Source: an uncultured Paraburkholderia sp.
GTDB taxonomy: Bacteria; Pseudomonadota; Gammaproteobacteria; Burkholderiales; Burkholderiaceae
Assembly (NCBI GenBank): GCA_937917025.1
Contig: CALFSF010000200.1
Location: 1 to 12,606, forward strand
Reading direction: 5' to 3'
DNA: 12,606 nucleotides
The translations under genes and the position numbers were made by a program. The notes beneath the pieces were generated by a model. The model made no database searches and had not been told where the DNA came from. It worked only from the letters and a program-made list of their open reading frames with translations. How positions within the stretch are numbered: position 1 is the first letter of the stretch; each line of letters starts with the position of its first letter. Shown one piece after another: positions 6,472-12,606 of the stretch.

Positions 6472-8793
6472 TCAATCGGCCTCGCGGACCGGCACGAGAA
6501 TCTCGCGATTGCCGTTCGACGACATCGCCGAGACGATGCCCGACTGCTCCATCTGTTCGAGGAGCCGCGCGGCGCGGTTGTAGCCGATGCGCAGATGCCG
6601 CTGCACCAGCGAAATCGACGCGCGACGGTTTTTGGTGACGATCTCGACGGCCTGATCGTAAAGCGGGTCCGACTCGCCGCCGCCCGCGCCGGTTCCCGCC
6701 GCACCGGCGGAACCTTCATCGCCCTCGCCCAGCACGCCCCCTTCGAGGATGCCTTCGATATAGTTCGGCTCGCCCTGCTCCTTGAGCTTGTCGACGACGC
6801 GATGCACTTCCTCGTCCGATACGAACGCGCCGTGCACGCGCACCGGCAAACCGCTTCCGGGCGGCAGATACAGCATGTCGCCCATGCCGAGCAGCGATTC
6901 GGCGCCCTGCTGATCGAGAATCGTGCGCGAGTCGATCTTCGACGACACCTGGAACGCCATCCGCGTCGGCACGTTGGCCTTGATGAGGCCCGTGATCACA
7001 TCGACGGAAGGACGCTGCGTCGCGAGAATCAGGTGGATGCCGGCCGCGCGCGCCTTCTGCGCGATCCGCGCGATCAGTTCCTCGACCTTCTTGCCGACCA
7101 CCATCATCAGGTCGGCGAGTTCGTCGATCACGACGACGATGTTCGGCAGGCGCGTCAGCGGTTCCGCGTCGTCCGGCGTGAGGCTGAACGGATTCGGGAT
7201 CTTTTCCTCGCGCTTCGCCGCTTCGTCGATCTTGTTGTTGTAGCCGGCGAGGTTACGCACGCCGAGCTTGCTCATCAGCTTGTAGCGGCGCTCCATTTCG
7301 GCGACCGCCCAGTTCAGCGCGTGGCCGGCCTGGCGCATATCGGTGACCACCGGACACAGCAGATGCGGAATGCCCTCGTAGACGCTCATTTCGAGCATCT
7401 TCGGATCGATCAGGATCATGCGGACCTGTTCCGCGTTCGCCTTGTAGAGCAGCGACAGGATCATCGCGTTGATCCCGACCGACTTGCCCGAGCCCGTCGT
7501 GCCGGCCACCAGCAGGTGAGGCATCTTCGCGAGGTCGGCGCACACCGGCTTGCCGCCGATGTCCTTGCCGAGGCCCATCGTGAGCGGCGAGGCCGCGTCC
7601 GCGTAGACGGCGGAGCCGAGAATCTCGGAGAGCGTCACCGTCTGGCGGCGCTGGTTCGGCAACTCCAGCGCCATGAAATTCTTGCCCGGAATCGTCTCGA
7701 CCACCCGGATCGACACGAGCGACAGCGAACGCGCCAGATCTTTCGCGAGACCGACGATCTGGCTGCCCTTCACGCCCGTGGCCGGTTCGATTTCGTAACG
7801 CGTGACGACCGGGCCCGGATACGCCGCGACCACGCTCACGTCGACGCCGAAATCCTTCAGCTTCTTTTCGATCAGGCGCGACGTGAATTCGAGCGTATCG
7901 GCGGAAATGGTTTCCTGCATGGCGGGCGCCGGGTCGAGCAGCGAGATGGGCGGCAGCGTGGAATCGCCCGGCAGGTCGGTGAAAAGCGGCACCTGGCGCT
8001 CTTTCTCGACGCGCTCCGATTTCTCCGGCTTCACCACCGGCGGCACGATCATCACCGGCTCGTGTTCCTCGATGCGCACGCGGCCCTGCTCCACCTTGCC
8101 TTCGCGTTTGACGGCCGCCGCTTCGCCGAGCTTGCGGTCGCGGCCCGCCTCGCGGCGCAGCTTCGCGAACGTCACCGCCGAAATGATCGATTCGCCGACG
8201 CGCTCGCACACCGACAGCCACGAAAAGCGGAAATACAGCGAGAGCCCGATCGCGAGCACGATCAGGAGCGCGAGCGTGCCGCCCGTGAAGCCGAGCGCGT
8301 GCGAGACGCCATGCGCGACCGCCTCGCCGATCACGCCGCCCGGCATGTGCTGGCGTGGCAACTGCACTTTGAGCGACCACATGCGCAGCGCTGCGATGCC
8401 TTCGCTGGCGAGCAGCACCAGCGCGAAGGCAAACGCTTCGGCGAGCCAGCTGTTGTCGCGCGGCGCGTCTTCGTCGATGGCTTCGTGCCGGGTAATGCGG
8501 CGATAGTTGGCGGAAATGCGCCGCGCGAGCAGGACGACCCACCAGTACGCGGAGAGACCGAAGAGAAGCAGCAGGATATCGGACGTCCAGGCGCCGACGC
8601 GGCCGGCCCAGTTCGCGATGTGGTCGACCTGCGCGGCGTGGGTCCAGCTGGGATCGCGCCGGGTATAGCTGACGAGCGCCATGAGCAGGAAAACGCCGAG
8701 CGCGACCTGCAAGATCCAGCGGATTTCGGTGAAGAGGCGCGACATGCGATGCGGCAATGCCTGCGCGTTCGCGGAATAGGTAGCTTTTGCCAT
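6472..8793 (-). CDS. ftsK: DNA translocase FtsK
   Basis: FtsK is the septum-located, membrane-anchored hexameric ATPase that pumps DNA and triggers XerCD resolution at dif during division. The 773-residue product has four membrane segments (about 26-44, 72-92, 118-136, 168-190), a short charged linker (about 200-280), and the motor domain. Walker A is GTTGSGKS (431-438) and Walker B VVVIDELAD (553-561), followed by ARAAGIHLILATQRPSVDVITG (581-602). A glycine-rich spacer (690-707) precedes the gamma winged helix (about 709-773, containing FtsK-type RIGYNRAARLLEQMEQSGIV), which reads the KOPS polarity sequences. The linker is far shorter than in E. coli FtsK (over 1300 residues), as is usual outside enterics. 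The start MAKATYSANA is chosen because AGGA lies just upstream; an ATG 19 codons earlier (8850) has a less convincing context. It diverges from trxB. Confidence 0.97.
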   Translation of the reverse strand: MAKATYSANAQALPHRMSRLFTEIRWILQVALGVFLLMALVSYTRRDPSWTHAAQVDHIANWAGRVGAWTSDILLLLFGLSAYWWVVLLARRISANYRRITRHEAIDEDAPRDNSWLAEAFAFALVLLASEGIAALRMWSLKVQLPRQHMPGGVIGEAVAHGVSHALGFTGGTLALLIVLAIGLSLYFRFSWLSVCERVGESIISAVTFAKLRREAGRDRKLGEAAAVKREGKVEQGRVRIEEHEPVMIVPPVVKPEKSERVEKERQVPLFTDLPGDSTLPPISLLDPAPAMQETISADTLEFTSRLIEKKLKDFGVDVSVVAAYPGPVVTRYEIEPATGVKGSQIVGLAKDLARSLSLVSIRVVETIPGKNFMALELPNQRRQTVTLSEILGSAVYADAASPLTMGLGKDIGGKPVCADLAKMPHLLVAGTTGSGKSVGINAMILSLLYKANAEQVRMILIDPKMLEMSVYEGIPHLLCPVVTDMRQAGHALNWAVAEMERRYKLMSKLGVRNLAGYNNKIDEAAKREEKIPNPFSLTPDDAEPLTRLPNIVVVIDELADLMMVVGKKVEELIARIAQKARAAGIHLILATQRPSVDVITGLIKANVPTRMAFQVSSKIDSRTILDQQGAESLLGMGDMLYLPPGSGLPVRVHGAFVSDEEVHRVVDKLKEQGEPNYIEGILEGGVLGEGDEGSAGAAGTGAGGGESDPLYDQAVEIVTKNRRASISLVQRHLRIGYNRAARLLEQMEQSGIVSAMSSNGNREILVPVREAD

Positions 8794-8880
8794 TGATCCT
8801 GTAGCGTTACGGCCCGGAACGGTTGCCGGAGACGCCCGGCCGCCGTTCATTCGATGCGGCCTATTGTAAACGCACTGTTA

Positions 8881-8922
8881 CGCCCACGGCTGTAAATGAC
8901 GGTAACCGCCGCCCACGGCTGT
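8881..8922. repeat. 13-bp direct repeat upstream of ftsK/trxB
   Basis: CGCCCACGGCTGT occurs exactly at 8881-8893 and again at 8910-8922, a period of 29 bases (nearly three helical turns). Each copy is preceded within a few bases by a GTTAC or GGTAAC element. The placement beside the ftsK promoter candidate suggests paired operator sites, but no regulator is identified. Confidence 0.75.
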
Positions 8923-9006
8923 TCACCGCCCGCAACGGCCGGAAAATCGCCGTAGATCGCCCAAATCCGGCAAAAACGTCCGGAACGCTATCGATCCGAT
9001 CACAAA

Positions 9007-9043
9007 GCTTCATGAAGCGGCGAAAGGCCCCGCCCTTTATAAT
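9007..9043 (+). promoter_or_regulatory. trxB promoter: consensus -10 with upstream palindrome
   Basis: TATAAT (9038-9043) matches the sigma-70 -10 consensus exactly. At the -35 distance there is no TTGACA-like hexamer. Instead the perfect 12-bp palindrome GCTTCATGAAGC (9007-9018) sits just upstream. A good -10 with a poor -35 and a dyad is typical of activator-dependent promoters; that reading is inference. Confidence 0.6.
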
Positions 9044-9127
9044 GCCGGACGAACACCCATCTACTGTTTCGACACAAGTCATCCGGCATCGCACAGGCGA
9101 GCCAGACGCTTTTTACGGATTTCGATC

Positions 9128-10129
9128 ATGCCCGCACCCACGAAACACGCCAAGGTTCTGATTCTCGGTTCCGGCCCTGCCGGTTACACCGCCGCTGTCT
9201 ACGCTGCGCGCGCCAATCTTTCGCCGGTGCTCGTCACGGGTCTGGCCCAGGGCGGCCAGCTGATGACCACGACCGACGTCGAAAACTGGCCCGCCGACGC
9301 GAACGGCGTGCAGGGTCCGGAGCTGATGCAGCGCTTCCTGGAGCACGCGGAGCGCTTCAACACCGAAATCATCTTCGATCACATTCACACAGCAAAGCTC
9401 GACGAAAAGCCGATCCGCCTGATCGGCGATTCGGGCGAATATACGTGCGATTCGCTGATCATCGCGACGGGCGCGTCGGCGCAGTATCTCGGCCTGCCTT
9501 CCGAAGAGCTCTTCATGGGCCGCGGCGTGTCCGCCTGCGCCACGTGCGACGGCTTCTTCTACAAGCAGCAGCACGTTGCCGTCGTCGGCGGCGGCAATAC
9601 GGCCGTTGAAGAAGCGCTGTATCTGGCCGGCATCGCGAAGAAGGTCACCGTCATCCACCGTCGCGACAGGTTCCGCGCCGAGCCGATCCTGATCGACCGT
9701 CTGCTGGAAAAGCAGAAGGAAGGCATCGTCGACATCAAGTGGAATCACGTGCTCGACGAAGTGAAGGGCAACGAAGGCGGCGTGAACGGCCTGCGCATCA
9801 AGAACACGAAGACCGGCGAAACGACCGATCTCGACCTGCAGGGCCTCTTCGTCGCGATCGGCCACAAGCCGAACACGGACATCTTCGCGGGCCAGCTGGA
9901 GATGAAGAACGGCTACATCATCACGAACGGCGGCCTCTCCGGCAATGCGACGGGCACGAGCGTGCCGGGCGTGTTCGCCGCCGGCGACGTGCAGGATCAC
10001 GTGTACCGTCAGGCCATCACCAGCGCCGGCACGGGCTGCATGGCGGCACTGGATGCGCAGCGTTATCTGGAAACGCTCCATGATGAAGCGATCGGCGAAC
10101 ATGTGATGAGCGCCGAAGCAGACCGGTAA
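9128..10129 (+). CDS. trxB: Thioredoxin reductase (NADPH)
   Basis: This cytoplasmic FAD flavoenzyme passes electrons from NADPH to thioredoxin, supporting ribonucleotide reductase and thiol-stress defence. The 333 residues are close to the bacterial low-molecular-weight TrxR length. The FAD-binding motif is GSGPAG (14-19). The redox-active pair is C137-A-T-C140, in the family context SACATCDGFFY. The NADPH site is GGGNTA (154-159) with the basic HRRDRFRA (177-184) that selects NADPH. The C-terminal FAD motif is GVFAAGDVQD (281-290), followed by YRQAITSAGTGCMAALDA. The start follows a weak ACGGA signal and a consensus -10 box about 85 bases upstream. The gene appears to be a single transcription unit, ended by the hairpin at 10161-10194. 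A short tail after the family core (about 320-333) is not conserved. Confidence 0.98.
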   Translation: MPAPTKHAKVLILGSGPAGYTAAVYAARANLSPVLVTGLAQGGQLMTTTDVENWPADANGVQGPELMQRFLEHAERFNTEIIFDHIHTAKLDEKPIRLIGDSGEYTCDSLIIATGASAQYLGLPSEELFMGRGVSACATCDGFFYKQQHVAVVGGGNTAVEEALYLAGIAKKVTVIHRRDRFRAEPILIDRLLEKQKEGIVDIKWNHVLDEVKGNEGGVNGLRIKNTKTGETTDLDLQGLFVAIGHKPNTDIFAGQLEMKNGYIITNGGLSGNATGTSVPGVFAAGDVQDHVYRQAITSAGTGCMAALDAQRYLETLHDEAIGEHVMSAEADR

Positions 10130-10160
10130 AATAGCGTCAGGGCGCCACCCGACGCAGATC

Positions 10161-10194
10161 AAGGGCCGCGGCCGCGAGGCACGCGGCCCTTTTT
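10161..10194 (+). terminator. Intrinsic terminator of trxB
   Basis: AAGGGCCGCG (10161-10170) pairs perfectly with CGCGGCCCTT (10182-10191) across an 11-base loop, and the stem runs into TTTTT (10190-10194). It begins 31 bases after the trxB stop. This is a textbook rho-independent terminator. Confidence 0.92.
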
Positions 10195-10310
10195 GCATCT
10201 GGCGCGTGCCTGCTGGCGTCAATTGCATGTCTGTTGCGAACGCCTCGCGATGCTGTCCGTAGTGGAGGCATCGTACGATGATGACTTAACCTGCCGCGCG
10301 ACTCACCGTC

Positions 10311-11096
10311 ATGCCGAAAAATCTGCCTCATCCGGGCGAACCGAAACGCCCCCGTTCTGCCCCTGTCGCCGCACCGCGTGCGGAGCAGGCGCCGGCCGCG
10401 TCCAGAAAGCCGCTGCTCGACCCCGCTGCCGGACTGGCCGGTCTCGGCGCATTGCGCGACGCGTTGAAGGTCGACACGCAAAAACACGAGCGGGCGCGTG
10501 CCGAAGCCGCGCAGGCAAAGCGCGAGGCATCCGCCGATGCCGACCTGTTCCGCCGCGAGATCGGATCGGTGGCGCCGCTTGCCGTGCCGCCGCGCGCAAC
10601 GCTGCCGCGCAACCCGCCGCTTCCGTTGCCCGTGCAGACGAAACTCGACGAGGAAGCCGTCCTGCACGAAGCGATCTCAGACGAATACGATCCCGAGGTG
10701 CTTCTCGAGACCGACGAGACGCTGTCGTACTGCCGGCCGGGCGTGAGCCGGGAAGTCGTACGCAAGCTAAGGCGCGGTGCGTGGATCGTGCAGGCGCAAC
10801 TGGATCTGCATGGAATGCGCCGCGACGAAGCGCGCGAGGCGCTCGCCGAATTCATCCGCGAATCGGTGAAGCGCGGGCTGCGCTGTCTGCGCGTGATTCA
10901 CGGCAAGGGTCTGGGCTCGGTCGGCAAGGAACCGGTGTTGAAGGGCAAGGTGCGCGCGTGGCTCGTCCAGAAATCGGAAGTGATCGCGTTCTGTCAGGCT
11001 CGCCCGCACGACGGCGGCGCGGGCGCGGTGCTCGTGCTGCTGCAGCCGGCCGCCGTGGCCGCCCATCACTATCATCCCGACCAGCTCAAGCCATGA
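10311..11096 (+). CDS. Smr-domain (MutS2 C-terminal type) endonuclease-like protein
   Basis: This 261-residue protein ends in a Smr domain (about 164-245). The key motifs are LDLHG (164-168), IHGKG (196-200) and the RPHDGGAGAVLVLL ending. Just before it, TDETLSYCRPGVSREVVRKLRRG (134-156) matches the pre-Smr segment of stand-alone SmrA/SmrB-type proteins. Smr domains nick or cleave nucleic acid; E. coli SmrB cuts mRNA at collided ribosomes, so a ribosome-rescue or RNA-cleavage role is plausible but not shown here. The N-terminal 130 residues are low-complexity, rich in Pro, Ala, Arg and Lys, with a charged helix around 55-85. They are longer than the E. coli N-terminus. An in-frame stop lies 24 bases before the ATG, so this is the first possible ATG; no clear Shine-Dalgarno sequence is seen. 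The following TRIC-like gene starts 13 bases after the stop. Confidence 0.9.
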   Translation: MPKNLPHPGEPKRPRSAPVAAPRAEQAPAASRKPLLDPAAGLAGLGALRDALKVDTQKHERARAEAAQAKREASADADLFRREIGSVAPLAVPPRATLPRNPPLPLPVQTKLDEEAVLHEAISDEYDPEVLLETDETLSYCRPGVSREVVRKLRRGAWIVQAQLDLHGMRRDEAREALAEFIRESVKRGLRCLRVIHGKGLGSVGKEPVLKGKVRAWLVQKSEVIAFCQARPHDGGAGAVLVLLQPAAVAAHHYHPDQLKP

Positions 11097-11101
11097 AGGA
11101 G
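11096..11101 (+). promoter_or_regulatory. Ribosome binding site of the TRIC-like gene
   Basis: AAGGAG begins on the last base of the Smr gene's TGA stop and lies 8 bases before the ATG at 11110. It supports that ATG over the TTG at 11107 and implies translation of both genes from one mRNA. Confidence 0.8.
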
Positions 11102-11109
11102 CGTCGTTG

Positions 11110-11730
11110 ATGCATCCGAGGCTCACGCTCGCACTCGCCATCATGGAGGCGATTGCGATCATGGCGTATTCAATTTCCGGATTTATCGAGGCGAGGACGC
11201 GCCGTCTCGATGCGGTAGGGACGTTTCTGGTGGCGCTCGCGACTGCGTTCGGCGGGGGGACGATACGAGACGTGCTGCTGGAACGACGCCCGTTTTACTG
11301 GGTCGAGCACCAGAACTACGTGCTGGTGATTTTCGTGATGTCGCTGTTTGCGCCGGTGACGTTCCGGGCAATCTCGCGGGTGATTTCCGAGCGCGTGCTG
11401 CTGGTGGCGGACGCGATCGGACTGGGACTCTTCAGCGTCTCGGGGACGTCGCTCGCGCTGGACGCGCAGATGCCGTGGTTCACGTCGGTGATGATGGGTG
11501 TGTTGACCGGCGTTTTTGGCGGCGTGATTCGCGATGTGCTGTGTAACGAGGTTCCGCTGATCCTGCGCGATTCGAGGCCTTACGCCACGTGCGCGTTCGT
11601 CGGATGCTGGATCTATGTTCTGCTCGATTACATGAACTTCGATACGGTTTATAGCGTGCTGATCGGCACTGCGTTCATTCTCGTCGCGCGGCTTGTGACG
11701 TTCAAGCTGGATGTGCGGTTGCCGCATTGA
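11110..11730 (+). CDS. TRIC/UPF0126 family inner-membrane protein (cation channel or glycine transporter family)
   Basis: This 206-residue integral membrane protein has two homologous halves, each with a glycine-rich helix-breaking motif: GGGTIRDVL (48-56) and GGVIRDVL (137-144). It has about seven hydrophobic segments, as expected for the family. Homologues are described as bacterial and archaeal trimeric intracellular cation (TRIC) channels conducting K+. The same Pfam family is also named glycine transporter after E. coli YicG, so the substrate is open. It is translated from a strong AAGGAG overlapping the upstream Smr stop codon, indicating an operon. Codon choice is slightly less G/C-biased in places (AGG, TCA, GGA, ATT near the start) than in neighbouring genes, but not enough to claim transfer. 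Confidence 0.93.
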   Translation: MHPRLTLALAIMEAIAIMAYSISGFIEARTRRLDAVGTFLVALATAFGGGTIRDVLLERRPFYWVEHQNYVLVIFVMSLFAPVTFRAISRVISERVLLVADAIGLGLFSVSGTSLALDAQMPWFTSVMMGVLTGVFGGVIRDVLCNEVPLILRDSRPYATCAFVGCWIYVLLDYMNFDTVYSVLIGTAFILVARLVTFKLDVRLPH

Positions 11731-11793
11731 GGTGGGTACGCACCGCGCCGCATAAGCTAAACCCCTCACTCTTTTGACCTGAAACCAGAAATA

Positions 11794-11825
11794 AACCCCG
11801 ATGCGCGCTGGAACGCATCGGGGTT
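11794..11825 (-). terminator. Intrinsic terminator of the ABC transporter operon
   Basis: A perfect 12-bp stem, AACCCCGATGCG (11794-11805) with CGCATCGGGGTT (11814-11825), surrounds an 8-base loop. On the minus strand the stem is followed by the T-rich TATTTCT, and it lies 45 bases past the ATPase stop codon. It therefore mainly serves the minus-strand gene. It could also stop plus-strand transcripts from the TRIC-like gene, but that side has no T run. Confidence 0.85.
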
Positions 11826-11870
11826 GTACTCACTTCTCGCGAAAGACTTCGAGCAGCGACCGCTAACCGA

Positions 11871-12606
<736 letters not shown>

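Larger units (their letters stand above)
8794..9127. other. 334-bp divergent intergenic region between ftsK and trxB
   Basis: No gene is supported here. The region holds a weak ftsK promoter candidate on the minus strand (TACAAT at 8863-8868, no good -35). It also holds a 13-bp direct repeat (8881-8893 and 8910-8922), a 12-bp palindrome (9007-9018) and a consensus TATAAT box for trxB (9038-9043). The trxB 5' leader downstream of that box is about 78 bases and carries only a weak Shine-Dalgarno sequence (ACGGA). Confidence 0.7.

Noticed and set aside
6319..8796. An uninterrupted 825-codon plus-strand reading frame lying antisense across all of ftsK.
   Set aside because: It is the mirror of a high-GC gene. 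The product is dominated by Arg, His, Asp and Ala with no recognisable domain, while the opposite strand encodes a complete FtsK with intact motifs.
9113..10228. A 371-codon minus-strand reading frame antisense to trxB.
   Set aside because: It runs through the trxB terminator hairpin, has no recognisable domain, and is explained by the codon bias of trxB.

Overview
The window is ordinary, high-GC chromosomal DNA of a Burkholderiales bacterium, most likely a Burkholderiaceae member of the Paraburkholderia/Caballeronia/Burkholderia type. The basis is the protein sequences, the strong G/C preference at third codon positions, and the gene order trxB / ftsK / lolA / rarA / serS, which I know as a conserved housekeeping block in that group. 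No tRNA, rRNA, CRISPR array, insertion sequence, integrase or prophage gene is visible. The coding density is high.

Layout, left to right. (1) Positions 1-448, minus: the N-terminal third of serS, running off the left edge. (2) 539-1852, minus: rarA (mgsA), a replication-fork AAA+ ATPase. A perfect DnaA box lies just before its start codon. (3) 2103-5619: a three-gene catabolic cassette sitting between rarA and lolA. It holds an NCS1-family permease (plus), a convergent ureohydrolase that looks like guanidinobutyrase rather than a true agmatinase (minus), and a LysR-type regulator divergent from it (plus). The permease and hydrolase share a bidirectional hairpin terminator. The hydrolase-regulator gap carries a LysR-type dyad. 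(4) 5616-6341, minus: lolA, whose stop codon overlaps the lysR stop codon in a shared TTAA. (5) 6472-8793, minus: ftsK, separated from lolA by a perfect 16-bp inverted repeat. (6) 8794-9127: a 334-bp divergent regulatory region with repeats and a consensus -10 box. (7) 9128-10129, plus: trxB, followed by a clear intrinsic terminator. (8) 10311-11730, plus: a two-gene unit, a Smr-domain protein and a TRIC/UPF0126 membrane protein. (9) 11871-12606, minus: the C-terminal part of a CUT1-type sugar ABC transporter ATPase, running off the right edge and followed by a strong terminator.

How the genes fit together. serS, rarA, lolA, ftsK and trxB are core functions: translation, replication-fork maintenance, lipoprotein sorting, chromosome segregation and division, and thiol redox balance. 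The cassette in the middle reads as an uptake, hydrolysis and control module for a guanidino compound, with 4-guanidinobutyrate giving GABA and urea as the best guess. The main hypothesis worth testing is that the NCS1 permease, which by homology would be labelled cytosine or hydroxymethylpyrimidine permease, imports that guanidino substrate. I did not find strong evidence of a wholly new system. The most interesting signals are regulatory: the LysR dyad with extra half-sites, the DnaA box at rarA, the ftsK-lolA inverted repeat, and the repeats and palindrome between ftsK and trxB.
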